From contig CAWFMF010000004.1 in NCBI GenBank assembly GCA_963816985.1, forward strand, positions 2,108,001 to 2,172,000: a stretch of DNA of 64,000 nt, written 5' to 3'. This DNA comes from JAIVJM01 sp963816985 (lineage in GTDB: Bacteria; Acidobacteriota; Blastocatellia; Pyrinomonadales; Pyrinomonadaceae). A model generated the notes under the pieces. It saw only the letters and a list, made by a program, of their open reading frames with translations, was not told the DNA's origin and searched no databases. Position numbers and translations under genes: made by a program. Shown in pieces: positions 17,896 to 26,019 of the stretch (position 1 is its first letter; each line of letters opens with the position of its first letter).

Positions 17896-18803
17896 CGGAT
17901 GATTCACGGAACAGACAGGACGAAGGAACAGAATTGACAAGGGGTATGTACGAAGAAGAACTGCTCGTCGCGGTCGGTCTGGCGCGCGAGGCGGGGGCGG
18001 CGGCGTTGGGGTTCTACGGCGGGCCGCTGCACGTCGAGCACAAGGACGAGTTTGACGAGCCGGTGACGCAGGCCGACCGCACGGCCAACGCGCTCATCGT
18101 TCGGGGCTTGCGCGAAGCCTTCCCCGAAGACGGCATCCTCGCCGAAGAGTCCGTTGACACCGACCGTCGTCTGAGCCGCGAGCGCGTGTGGATGGTTGAC
18201 CCGATTGACGGGACGAAGGGCTTCATCGCGGGCACGGGCGACTTCGCCGTGCAGATTGGTCTGGCGGTCGAAGGCCGGAGCGTCCTCGGCGTGCTCTACG
18301 CGCCCTCGACCGACGTGCTCTACTGGGCGGCACGCGGGCACGGCGCGTGGGTCAGTCGCCCCGTCGCGGATGCCGAAGGCGGCGCGCTCACCGAGCGTCT
18401 GCGCGTCTCGGACGTAAACGAGGTTTCGAGGATGCGGCTCGCCGAGAGCCGCTCGCACCGGGGGCCGCGCATGGACGCGGTGGTGCGCGCGCTCGGCATC
18501 AGCGAGGAGGTCAAGAGCCACTCGGTCGGCATCAAGGTCGGGCTCATCGTCGAGCGCCAGTGCGACCTCTACATGCACCTTTCGGGGAAGACGAAGCAGT
18601 GGGACACGTGCGCGCCCGAAGCCGTGCTCGAAGGGGCCGGGGGCCGCATGACCGACCTCTGGGGCGAGCCGCTCAGCTACAACACGCCCGACGTTTATAA
18701 CCGCAACGGCATCCTCGCCTCGAACGGCGCGGCGCACGAAGCGGTCGTCGCGAAGATGAAAGAGCTGCTGGCCGACTTCGGTCGCACGCGCGTTGAAGGT
18801 TAA
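17892..18803 (+). CDS. 3'(2'),5'-bisphosphate nucleotidase / inositol-phosphatase family protein
   Basis: 303 residues with the three lithium-sensitive phosphatase motifs: the first acidic pair in ILAEES, the metal site DPIDGTKGF, and WDTCAPEAVL with the last Asp. VTQADRTAN supplies another metal-side aspartate. The KGF and WDTCAPE variants favour the CysQ/BPNT1 branch, which hydrolyses 3'-phosphoadenosine 5'-phosphate from sulfate assimilation, over inositol monophosphatase. An alternative start exists at Met19. Coupled to the upstream decarboxylase by a 4-base overlap. Confidence 0.87.
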   Translation: MTDDSRNRQDEGTELTRGMYEEELLVAVGLAREAGAAALGFYGGPLHVEHKDEFDEPVTQADRTANALIVRGLREAFPEDGILAEESVDTDRRLSRERVWMVDPIDGTKGFIAGTGDFAVQIGLAVEGRSVLGVLYAPSTDVLYWAARGHGAWVSRPVADAEGGALTERLRVSDVNEVSRMRLAESRSHRGPRMDAVVRALGISEEVKSHSVGIKVGLIVERQCDLYMHLSGKTKQWDTCAPEAVLEGAGGRMTDLWGEPLSYNTPDVYNRNGILASNGAAHEAVVAKMKELLADFGRTRVEG

Positions 18804-18821
18804 GAAGTCGCGTTTGTAAAA

Positions 18822-18894
18822 CTGTAGGGGCAGGGCTCGTCCCTGCCCGCGTGGTTTCGTCAGAGATGGGCAGGGACGAGCCCTGCCCCTACAG
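18822..18894. repeat. Inverted repeat, family C (GTAGGGGCAGGGC), copy 1
   Basis: Perfect 27-bp arms at 18822-18848 and 18868-18894 around a 19-base loop. It starts 18 bases after the phosphatase stop. Further copies at 46631-46724 and 52792-52887. Confidence 0.92.
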
Positions 18895-18964
18895 ACATTA
18901 AACGCGTTGATGAATTGAAACGAGCAGTAAGGGATAGGAAACTAAATTAACTCAGGAGGAAATT

Positions 18965-19390
18965 ATGAAACGTACAGGTTCGGCGGTGTGGCGCGGTGGC
19001 ATCAGGGACGGGAAGGGGACGGTCTCGACCGAGAGCGGCGTGCTCTCGGAGGCGCAGTATTCTTTCAGCACTCGGTTCGAGGACGGCGCGGGCACGAACC
19101 CCGAAGAGTTGATCGCGGCGGCGCACGCCGGTTGCTTCTCGATGGCGCTCTCGAAGCAGTTGGAGGACGCCGGGATGAAGGCCGACGAGATCAACACGAC
19201 GGCGACCGTCAGGCTTGAGAAGACCGACGCCGGTTTCACCATCACGAAAGTTCACCTCGACGTGTCGGTGCGTGCGGCGGGCGGCGACCAGACGGCCTTC
19301 GAGACGGCGACGAACAACGCCAAGGCCGGGTGCCCCGTCTCGCGGCTGCTGAACGCCGAGATTACGATGGACGCGAAGCTCGAAGCTTAA
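18965..19390 (+). CDS. osmC: OsmC-family peroxiredoxin
   Basis: 141 residues. OsmC/Ohr proteins reduce organic peroxides with two cysteines: here C57 in HAGCFSMALS and C123 in GCPVSRLLNAE. Further landmarks are the N-terminal WRGGIRDGKGTVSTESG and the strand ITKVHLDV. The pattern matches OsmC rather than Ohr. Strong ribosome site AGGAGG upstream. It stands between repeats and is probably monocistronic or followed by the RidA gene 55 bases away. Confidence 0.92.
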   Translation: MKRTGSAVWRGGIRDGKGTVSTESGVLSEAQYSFSTRFEDGAGTNPEELIAAAHAGCFSMALSKQLEDAGMKADEINTTATVRLEKTDAGFTITKVHLDVSVRAAGGDQTAFETATNNAKAGCPVSRLLNAEITMDAKLEA

Positions 19391-19444
19391 GCGGAACATG
19401 GAGGGGCGGCGGCATCGCCCTTCACTTGAAAGAGTCTGTGGGCC

Positions 19445-19888
19445 ATGTCACAGAGCGACTCGACGTTTGAGACGGGCGGCGGCGCGGGCGTTGGCGCGCG
19501 CCGCCGCCATGTCTCCAGCGGCTCGCCTTACGAGACCGTCATCGGCATCTCGCGGGCGGTGCGCGCGGGCCGTCTGGTCGCCGTCGCGGGGACTGCTCCG
19601 CTCGGCGCGGACGGACAGACGTTCGCGCCCGGCGACGCCGAGGCGCAGGCGCGTCGCTGCTTCGAGATTATCGCCCGCGCGCTCGAAGACCTCGGCGCTC
19701 GTCTCTCTGATGTCGTCCGCACGCGCGTCATGCTCACACGCATCGAGGACTGGGAGCGGGTCGCGCGCGCCCACGGCGAGTTCTTCCGGGAGGCGCGGCC
19801 CGCCTGCACGTTCGTGCAGGTCTCGCGCTTCATCGAACCGGAATGGCTCGTCGAGGTCGAGGCCGACGCGTGGGTCGAAGACAGTTGA
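19445..19888 (+). CDS. RidA/YjgF-family protein
   Basis: 147 residues. The region VVRTRVMLTRIEDWERV contains the arginine used by RidA enzymes to deaminate reactive 2-aminoacrylate-type enamines; the closing PACTFVQVSRFIEPEWLVEVEADAWV is family-typical. The glutamate expected near the C-terminus is present. Ten to twenty residues at the N-terminus are extra and low in complexity. It may belong to a relative (YjgF subgroup) with other substrates. Confidence 0.85.
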   Translation: MSQSDSTFETGGGAGVGARRRHVSSGSPYETVIGISRAVRAGRLVAVAGTAPLGADGQTFAPGDAEAQARRCFEIIARALEDLGARLSDVVRTRVMLTRIEDWERVARAHGEFFREARPACTFVQVSRFIEPEWLVEVEADAWVEDS

Positions 19889-19894
19889 CAGAGA

Positions 19895-19987
19895 CAGAAC
19901 CGCGAGCGGTCTTTCGGGCGGGTGTGGCTTTAGCGACGAGCGCCCCTTTGGAAAGCCGACCCGCCCGAAAGACCGCTCGCGGTTCTG
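19895..19987. repeat. Inverted repeat, family G (ACCGCGAGCGGTC)
   Basis: Perfect 29-bp arms at 19895-19923 and 19959-19987 with a 35-base loop. It starts 6 bases after the RidA stop and ends 24 bases before the DUF4350 gene. Only one copy in the window. Could serve as a transcript-end hairpin. Confidence 0.9.
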
Positions 19988-20011
19988 TTGCGCTTGCCGC
20001 TGGAGGAAAGT

Positions 20012-20947
20012 ATGACTTCATCAACAAAACTGCCGGTGGCGTTCGCCGCCGTCCTTGCGCTGCTTTTGTGTTGGGGTGTCGCCTTCGCGCAGCAGGTCGC
20101 CGACCCGGACTTCAAACCGACCATCGCGCGACCGGCGTACAAGGAGGGTCGCGGCCCGCTCGTTTTGATTGACGAGGCGCATAACAACTTTCACACGGCG
20201 ACGGGCCGCTACCAGCCGTTCGCGGAGCTGCTCCGCCGCGACGGCTACCGCGTCGAGGCCAACGCCGCGCCGTTCGCCAAGGGGTCTCTGAAGAAGGCGC
20301 GGGTGCTCGTCATCTCGAACGCCGTCGAGAAGCGCAACGCCAACAGTTGGAATTTGCCGACCTACTCGGCCTTCACCGACGAGGAGATTGCGGCGTTGAG
20401 CGAGTGGGTGCGCGGCGGCGGGTCGCTCCTGCTCATCGCCGACCACATGCCGATGGGCGGGGCGGCTGAGAAGTTGGGCGCGGCCTTCGGCGTCAAGTGG
20501 AACAACGGCTTCGCGCTCGTCAAAGACGGGCCGCCGGTGATGATTTTCAAACGCGAGGACGGCTCGCTCAAAGACCACTCGATTACGCGCGGTCGCGCGG
20601 CGGGCGAGCGCGTCGAGCGCGTGGCGACCTTCACGGGCTCGGCCTTCCAAGTCGGCGCGGGCGCGGAGCCCGTGCTCGTCTTCCGGGAGGATGTCGTCGC
20701 GCTGATGCCGGAGGTGGCGTGGCAGTTCACGAAGGAGACGCCGGAGGTCTCGGTCAAGGGCTGGACGCAGGGCGCGGTGCTGCGCTTCGGCAAGGGGCGC
20801 GTCGCGCTCTTCGGCGAGGCGGCGATGTTCACGGCGCAGCTCGCCGGGCCGCAGCGCACGCGCGTCGGCATGAACTCGCCCGACGCCCCGCGGAACGCGC
20901 AACTGCTGCTCAACGTCCTCCACTGGCTCACGGGCAAACTGAAATAA
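20012..20947 (+). CDS. Secreted DUF4350-type protein
   Basis: 311 residues with a signal peptide ending FAQQ. LVLIDEAHNNFHTATGRYQPFAELLRR, GYRVE, LVISNAV and SEWVRGGGSLLLIADH give the Rossmann-like fold of DUF4350/glutamine-amidotransferase-like domains; no catalytic cysteine triad is evident. RFGKGRVALFGEAAMFTAQ near the end is shared with the family. Start at 20012 chosen because GGAGG stands upstream and it begins the signal peptide. Probably a periplasmic structural or binding protein. Confidence 0.78.
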   Translation: MTSSTKLPVAFAAVLALLLCWGVAFAQQVADPDFKPTIARPAYKEGRGPLVLIDEAHNNFHTATGRYQPFAELLRRDGYRVEANAAPFAKGSLKKARVLVISNAVEKRNANSWNLPTYSAFTDEEIAALSEWVRGGGSLLLIADHMPMGGAAEKLGAAFGVKWNNGFALVKDGPPVMIFKREDGSLKDHSITRGRAAGERVERVATFTGSAFQVGAGAEPVLVFREDVVALMPEVAWQFTKETPEVSVKGWTQGAVLRFGKGRVALFGEAAMFTAQLAGPQRTRVGMNSPDAPRNAQLLLNVLHWLTGKLK

Positions 20948-20950
20948 ACG

Positions 20951-21067
20951 CAGAAGTCAGAACGCTGAACGATGAACTGAAAGACAGTTCCCGTGTTGAG
21001 TTTTGAGTTCGCAGTTATCGTCTTACTGAAACTTCCGACAATTCATCGTTCATCGTTCTGACTTCTG
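20951..21067. repeat. Inverted repeat, family D (CAGAAGTCAGAACG), copy 1
   Basis: Arms at 20951-20979 and 21039-21067 match at 27 of 29 positions. It starts 3 bases after a stop codon. The left arm is followed by AAAGAC, as in the other two copies (24734-24860, 54074-54159). This copy has the longest loop, about 60 bases. Confidence 0.88.
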
Positions 21068-21169
21068 ACTTTCTCCTCTATACTGTGCGCGCGGAGAACG
21101 GGCCTTATTGCGCAAGCCTCACGACGCCGGGCCGGGCCTCCGACTTTCCTCATCTGGAGCCGAAACCTT

Positions 21170-23143
21170 TTGAACCTCCGAACGAAACTCCTCCTCGTCT
21201 TCGTGGCCCTCGCCTTCGTCCCGCTCGTCGCGCTGAGCGCCTTCAATAGCTGGAGCGCGCTGCGCGCCGTCGAAGGGCTCGTGCGCGAGGCGGCGCAAGA
21301 CCGCGAGGCGCGCACCGCGCAAAGGCTCGAATCGGTGCTCGACGTGCAGGAGGACAGGCTGCTTATCCTGGCGAACTCCGCCCCTTTGAGAGACTTCGTG
21401 CGCGACTCGCGGAGCGCCGCGCCGGGCGAGGCACGGGCGGCGGCGGGACAAGCGCCGGCGGGCGAGACGGAGGTGCGGCGGGCGGTGCGCGAACGCCTCG
21501 GCTTCTTCTACCAGCTCAACAGCACTTACTACCAGACCATCACCATCCTCGCCGCGCCGGGCCGACCGCTCGACCGCCTGAACGCCGTCGAGGGCGGCGG
21601 GGAAGGCGAGCCGCGCTTCCAGTCCGAAGGAGACATCGTGGCGAGCGACGTGCTCTACGACAAGCGCGTGTGGACGTTGACGAAGCGGCAAGCCCTGCGC
21701 TCCGCGCTCTCGCACGGGGCAACGCACGGCACGATCCTCGGCACGACCGTCCCGGTCTTCGAGGGGGCCGAAGGCACGGGGACGCCCGTCGGCGCGCTCT
21801 TCGTCGAGATCAGGCTCAAAGAGATTCTTGAGGACGCGGCGCAGAGCGGCGTGCGTGCGGGCGGCGACCCGCGCGCCCCCGCGCACGTCGTCGTCGCGCT
21901 CGACAACGAAACGGGCCGCGTCGTCTATCACACGGCTGTGGGGCGCATGCACCGGCCCGTGTCGGAGGCGATGCCGTACTTCGAGGCGGTGGCCGCACGG
22001 ATGCGCGACGGGGGCAGGGGCACGGACTTCTACTACGAGGACGACGGCGACCGCTGGCTGGTGTCCTACAGGCCGGTCAACGGGGTGAACCTCTCGCTGG
22101 CCGCCGCCGAGGATTACACGGCGGCTTCGGCGGACGTGCGGCGGGCGGGGTTCTTCGGCGTCGCACTGGCGACGCTCGCGGGGCTCGCGGCGGTCGCGCT
22201 CGTGCTGCTCATCGTGCGCCGCGCCACGTCGCGCATCGAAGGCGTCGCGCACGCCGCCTCGGCGATTGAAGGCGGCGACCTCGACTATCGCATCGAGGTC
22301 GAGGGGAACGACGAGACGAGCCGCCTCGCCGAGAGCTTCAACACGATGAGCGACCGCCTGCGCGAACTCATCCGGCGCGAGTCCGAGTCCAAACAGTTCG
22401 AGTCTTTCATGCGCCTCTCGGCGATGCTCACGCACGATTTGAAGAACGCCATCACGGGCTTGCTGATGCTCGTCTCGAACATGGAGAAACGCTTCGACCG
22501 GCAGGAGTTCCGCGCCGACGCCATCACGAGCCTGCGGGACGCGACCGAGAAGCTGAGACGCATCGTCTCGCGCCTCAGCGAGCCGCTGCGCTCCCTGAGC
22601 GGCGAGTACCGCCTCGCCGCACGCCCCACAGACCTCGTGCCCGTCATCCGCCGCGTCCTCGCCGCGCAGGCCGAGCCTTCCGTCCCGCTCTACGAGATAG
22701 AGGCGCGGCTGCCGGAAAAACTCGTCGCCACGGTCGAGGCCGAGCGCATCGAGAACGTCATCGAGAACTTCGTCATCAACGCGCTCGAAGCGATGGGCGC
22801 GGCGGGCGGGCGGCTGACGGTCGAGGCGGGCGACGAAGGCGACCGGCACATCTTCATCGCCGTCTCGGACACGGGCGTCGGGATGAGCGAGGAGTTCTTG
22901 AAGACGCGCCTCTTCCGGCCCTTCTCGACGACGAAGACGAGGGGCGTCGGCCTCGGCCTCTTCACCTGCAAAGAGATCGTCGAGACGCACGGTGGGCGGT
23001 TGGAAGTCGAGTCGAAACCGGGCGTTGGCACGCGCTTCCGCATCGTGCTACCATCCAGCCTGTTCATGTCGGGCGAGCGGCGCGGGCGGACGACGAGAGG
23101 GGTGTCCGCCTCCGGGCAGGTCGAGCCGGGCGCACCGAAGTAA
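21170..23143 (+). CDS. Sensor histidine kinase with extracytoplasmic domain and HAMP
   Basis: 657 residues from a TTG start with GGAG upstream. Membrane helix 1 (about 8-28), a periplasmic sensing domain (about 30-320, probably Cache-like), membrane helix 2 (about 323-346), HAMP (about 347-400), an H-box MLTHDLKNAITGL with H422, then the ATP-binding domain with NFVINALEAMG (N box), DTGVGM (G1), FSTTKTRGVGLGLF and GTRFRIVLP. The HDLKN H-box and catalytic core resemble NtrY and PrsK kinases, but the sensing part differs from PrsK. It lies 175 bases before the sigma-54 activator, its likely partner. Confidence 0.9.
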   Translation: MNLRTKLLLVFVALAFVPLVALSAFNSWSALRAVEGLVREAAQDREARTAQRLESVLDVQEDRLLILANSAPLRDFVRDSRSAAPGEARAAAGQAPAGETEVRRAVRERLGFFYQLNSTYYQTITILAAPGRPLDRLNAVEGGGEGEPRFQSEGDIVASDVLYDKRVWTLTKRQALRSALSHGATHGTILGTTVPVFEGAEGTGTPVGALFVEIRLKEILEDAAQSGVRAGGDPRAPAHVVVALDNETGRVVYHTAVGRMHRPVSEAMPYFEAVAARMRDGGRGTDFYYEDDGDRWLVSYRPVNGVNLSLAAAEDYTAASADVRRAGFFGVALATLAGLAAVALVLLIVRRATSRIEGVAHAASAIEGGDLDYRIEVEGNDETSRLAESFNTMSDRLRELIRRESESKQFESFMRLSAMLTHDLKNAITGLLMLVSNMEKRFDRQEFRADAITSLRDATEKLRRIVSRLSEPLRSLSGEYRLAARPTDLVPVIRRVLAAQAEPSVPLYEIEARLPEKLVATVEAERIENVIENFVINALEAMGAAGGRLTVEAGDEGDRHIFIAVSDTGVGMSEEFLKTRLFRPFSTTKTRGVGLGLFTCKEIVETHGGRLEVESKPGVGTRFRIVLPSSLFMSGERRGRTTRGVSASGQVEPGAPK

Positions 23144-23318
23144 TTCCTTTCAGCTTTTCCACTTCTACAAGATTTTATCCTTCAGGGCTTCGAGAGTCTC
23201 GCGCGGCGCACTCCCCTCGCGCGCCGGGCGTGGAGCCAGCCGCCGGGCGTCGCCGCACGCAAGCCGTCCGGAACCGCCACTCGTCGCCACGCTCGCGAGG
23301 TCTGGAGACGGCGAACCG

Positions 23319-24722
23319 ATGAGCGAACAACCAGAGCAGCAGAAGACGACGGTGCTGGTGGTGGACGACGACCGCCTCCTGCGGCGGCAGCTCCACTGGG
23401 CGCTCGTCGAGAACCACCGCGTGCTCGAAGCCGAGACGCGCGCCGAGGCCATTGACCTCCTGCGGCGCGAGCACGTGGACGTGGTGCTCTGTGACCTCCA
23501 CCTGCCGCCCGACCTCGAAGGCATCGAAGAGGGCCTCGCCGTCGTCGAGGCGGCGCGCGACAACCGTCCGAGCGTCCCCGTCGTCGTCATCACCGGCAGC
23601 GACAAGAAGCAGGCCGCGCTCGAAGCCATCCGCCGCGGGGCCTACGGCTTCTTCGAGAAGCCCTTCGACTCCGAGGAGGTCTCGCACATCGTCTCGCAGG
23701 CGGCGCGCGTCCGGATGCTGGAAACCGAAGTGCTCAAGCTCCGCTGCGAGCTGGATATGTTCCGTGGCTTCGGTCGCTTCGTCGGCGGGAGCCCCGCGCT
23801 CGAACTCGTCTTGAAACAGGCGCGCGCCGTCGCCGACACCAACGCCACCGTCCTCATCAGCGGCGAGAACGGGACGGGCAAAGAAGTGCTCGCCCGCGCC
23901 ATTCACGAAGAGAGCGCGCGGGGCGAGCGTCCCTTCGTCGCCGTCAGTTGCGCGGCGCTCCCCGAAACGCTCATCGAGTCGGAACTCTTCGGCCACGAGC
24001 GCGGCGCGTTCACCGGCGCGGCGCAGGCCAAGAAGGGGCGCTTCGAGCTGGCCGACGGCGGCACTCTCTTCCTCGACGAGATCGGCGAGCTGACGCCCGC
24101 CGTGCAGGTCAAACTGCTGCGCGTCCTTCAGGAGCGCAACTTCGAGCGCGTCGGCGGCACGCGCACGCTCGAAGTCAACATCCGTCTCATCGCCGCCTCG
24201 AACCGCGACCTCGAACAGGCGGTCGAGCAGGGGACGTTCCGCCAAGACCTCTTCTTCCGCCTCAACGTCGTGCCTTTGCACCTGCCGTCGCTTCGCGACC
24301 GGCGCGAGGACATCCCGCTCCTCGCCGCGCACTTCGCGACGAAGGCCGCCGAGAAGCACGGGCGCGCGACCCTCGAACTCGAACCCGCGCTCGTCGAAGC
24401 CTTGCAGGAGTACGACTGGCCCGGCAACATCCGCGAGCTTGAGAACCTCGTCGAGCGCCTCGTCGTCCTCACGCGCGACCCGCGCCTCGGCCTTGAGTTC
24501 CTCCCCGAAAAGATGCTCCACATCACCCCGCGCGCCGAGTCCGCGTCCGGCGCATCAGAGTGGGACGAGACGACGCTCGACGGCGCGACGCACGCGCTCC
24601 GCAAGCGACTCGTCGTCAGCGCCCTCCATGCCGAGGGCGGCAACCGCGCCGCCGCCGCCAAGCGCCTCGCCATCAGCCGCTCCTACCTCCACCGACTCAT
24701 CACCGAACTCGGAATACATTAG
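23319..24722 (+). CDS. Sigma-54-dependent response regulator (PrsR-like)
   Basis: 467 residues. Receiver domain (about 1-135) with VDDD acidic pocket, phospho-acceptor Asp in VVLCDLHLPPD, Thr in VITGSD and Lys in FFEKPFD. The AAA+ domain (about 150-385) has Walker A GENGTGKE, the sigma-54 contact loop GAFTGA, Walker B GGTLFLDEIGEL and R-finger region RQDLFFRLN. A Fis-type helix-turn-helix ends the protein (GNRAAAAKRLAISRSYLHRL). The receiver insertion LPPDLEGIEEGL is like that of PrsR activators linked to PEP-CTERM systems. The start at 23319 has GGAG upstream. No exosortase genes are visible here. Confidence 0.92.
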   Translation: MSEQPEQQKTTVLVVDDDRLLRRQLHWALVENHRVLEAETRAEAIDLLRREHVDVVLCDLHLPPDLEGIEEGLAVVEAARDNRPSVPVVVITGSDKKQAALEAIRRGAYGFFEKPFDSEEVSHIVSQAARVRMLETEVLKLRCELDMFRGFGRFVGGSPALELVLKQARAVADTNATVLISGENGTGKEVLARAIHEESARGERPFVAVSCAALPETLIESELFGHERGAFTGAAQAKKGRFELADGGTLFLDEIGELTPAVQVKLLRVLQERNFERVGGTRTLEVNIRLIAASNRDLEQAVEQGTFRQDLFFRLNVVPLHLPSLRDRREDIPLLAAHFATKAAEKHGRATLELEPALVEALQEYDWPGNIRELENLVERLVVLTRDPRLGLEFLPEKMLHITPRAESASGASEWDETTLDGATHALRKRLVVSALHAEGGNRAAAAKRLAISRSYLHRLITELGIH

Positions 24723-24733
24723 ATGATTCGAGG

Positions 24734-24860
24734 CGGAAGCCCGACCGTGACTCAAGTCAGAAGTCAGAACGCTGAACGATGAACTGAAAGACGGAAGGCA
24801 TTTGTTTTTAGTTCATCGTTCAGCGTTCTGACTTCTGACTTCATCACGGTCGGGCTTCCG
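24734..24860. repeat. Nested inverted repeat: family D copy 2 inside family H arms
   Basis: Outer perfect 17-bp arms CGGAAGCCCGACCGTGA (24734-24750) and its complement (24844-24860) enclose an inner family D hairpin (about 24754-24786 and 24809-24841). Starts 11 bases after the activator's stop. The motif GACGGTCGGGCTTCCG, nearly one H arm, also occurs singly at about 32669. Confidence 0.88.
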
Positions 24861-24887
24861 CTTCCGGTCTCTCATCCTGTCAACAAA

Positions 24888-24931
24888 TGTACACACTAGA
24901 CCTCTGCGACGTGTCCACTCCTGTGCACACT
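24888..24931. promoter_or_regulatory. Candidate activator-binding direct repeats
   Basis: TGTACACACT (24888-24897) and TGTGCACACT (24922-24931), 34 bases apart (about three helical turns), with a weaker TGTCCACT at 24912 between them. They lie about 50-90 bases upstream of the -24 element, where an enhancer-binding protein would be expected. Assignment to the PrsR-like protein is inference. Confidence 0.45.
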
Positions 24932-24979
24932 CGGCCCACCGAATCCGTTAATTTCGCGATTTTTCGGCGATAAATGGCG

Positions 24980-24994
24980 TGGCACACGCGTTGC
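24980..24994 (+). promoter_or_regulatory. Sigma-54 (-24/-12) promoter
   Basis: TGGCAC (24980-24985), five bases, TTGC (24991-24994). The invariant GG and GC are separated by exactly 10 bases, matching the RpoN consensus. It is 120 bases upstream of the receiver gene at 25114 and directly downstream of a sigma-54 activator gene. Confidence 0.8.
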
Positions 24995-25113
24995 GATGTA
25001 AGAGCGCGTCGGAATTGGAAGCGCGGAAGCGAATCCGCCGCCCGCATGGCTGACGTAGATGTTTCCGGCGGTGGCCTTACCGAAATTCTGGTTGGCGGGG
25101 CGGAGTGAAGAAG

Positions 25114-25506
25114 ATGAAGCCGAAAATTCTGATCATTGACGACGACGTGTCCATCACGCAGCAGCTCTTCTGGACGCTCTGCGACGAGTTCGAGGTGCTG
25201 ACGGCGAACAGCCTCTCTTCGGCCATCCGCCGCGCCACCATCTACGAGCCCGACATCTCGATCCTTGACCTGCACCTGCCGCCGACGCTCGACGCCCCCG
25301 ACACGGGCCTGCGCGTCCTCGAATACGTGAAGCAGCAGTTGCCCTCTTCGAAAGTCTTCGTGGTGAGTTCCGGGGCGTCAGTCGAATTGCAGAAGGACTG
25401 CATCCGGCGCGGGGCCGACGGGTTCCTCGACAAGCCGCTCGACGTCGAGCGCCTGCTCGAAACCGTCCGCCGCACGGTGCTCACCAGCCGCCTCGCGGCG
25501 GCCTGA
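25114..25506 (+). CDS. Single-domain response regulator
   Basis: 130 residues, one receiver domain only: ILIIDDD acidic pocket, phospho-acceptor Asp in ISILDLHLPP, VVSSG with the conserved Ser/Thr, and FLDKPLD with the Lys. The LDLHLPP...D.GL segment resembles the receiver of the sigma-54 activator upstream more than a generic CheY, so the two may share a kinase. Start at the ATG (25114) chosen over a GTG nine bases earlier because GGAG is then 8 bases upstream. A sigma-54 promoter lies 120 bases before it. With no output domain it may compete for phosphate or act as a feedback element. Confidence 0.85.
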   Translation: MKPKILIIDDDVSITQQLFWTLCDEFEVLTANSLSSAIRRATIYEPDISILDLHLPPTLDAPDTGLRVLEYVKQQLPSSKVFVVSSGASVELQKDCIRRGADGFLDKPLDVERLLETVRRTVLTSRLAAA

Positions 25507-25722
25507 AGAGTCCGAAAGAGTTTGAAAATTTTTCACCCCAGCGAACGGCAATCGAGGTTGCCGGTTTGAAAACCGACGGCGCTCGTTTGACGTTCATCCT
25601 CACCGCCTGCGCCGGGTGATCTTTGAAAGAGTTACAGATTCGGCCCTCGCCTACCCCAAATTCGAGAGGCCGTGTCAACGCCCGCGCTCAATGGCATCCC
25701 TTCTGCCGCCGCGCGGAGCGCA
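25507..25722 (+). other. Structured untranslated segment before a terminator
   Basis: About 215 bases follow the receiver gene before a strong terminator. It contains CGGCAA-TCGAGG-TTGCCG (25546-25563) and CGGTTT-GA-AAACCG (25562-25575). The hairpins share two bases, so they may be alternatives. No open frame with a ribosome site. It could be a long 3' UTR of the sigma-54 transcript or a small RNA; I do not recognise a known riboswitch. Confidence 0.35.
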
Positions 25723-25775
25723 AAGCCCCCGTTTCCAAATTGACTCCTGCCCAGAGTCGCGGGGGCTTCTTTTTT
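25723..25775 (+). terminator. Intrinsic terminator
   Basis: AAGCCCCCG (25723-25731) pairs with CGGGGGCTT (25760-25768), followed by CTTTTTT. One of the two clearest rho-independent terminators in the window, about 215 bases downstream of the receiver gene stop. Confidence 0.8.
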
Positions 25776-25784
25776 GCCACTAGA

Positions 25785-25851
25785 CACCGAACCCATGTGT
25801 TCCGGTGTGACGAATCAGCGGCAAGGCGTCCGGCGATGTGGACGCCTTGCC
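25785..25851. other. Two hairpins in the 25776-26019 intergenic region
   Basis: ACACCG...CGGTGT (25785-25809) and a perfect 12-bp stem GGCAAGGCGTCC / GGACGCCTTGCC (25820-25831, 25840-25851). No T-run follows either, so they are not obvious terminators. The rest of the region up to the DUF817 gene at 26020 shows nothing else I can name. Confidence 0.45.
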
Positions 25852-26019
25852 TTGCTGCCCGCTTCGCGCCCGCTCTCCCGCCTCGGACTCCGTTTCAAAA
25901 ATCATTAAGACGAATCTTTTCTGCCTGCCGCCGTGCGTTCTCGCCGAACGTTTCGGCGCGAGATGCGTTATAACGAAAGCGTGGGCAAAGCGTTTTAGAC
26001 GAGGCGGGCGGGAGTCTTC

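Noticed and set aside
18822..18894. Integrase attachment or recombination site
   Set aside because: No integrase nearby, and copies lie at unrelated intergenic positions, which fits a dispersed repeat.
21170..24722. Exosortase/PEP-CTERM locus, suggested by the PrsK/PrsR-like pair
   Set aside because: No exosortase, PEP-CTERM protein or exopolysaccharide gene is present in the window. Only the regulators resemble that system.
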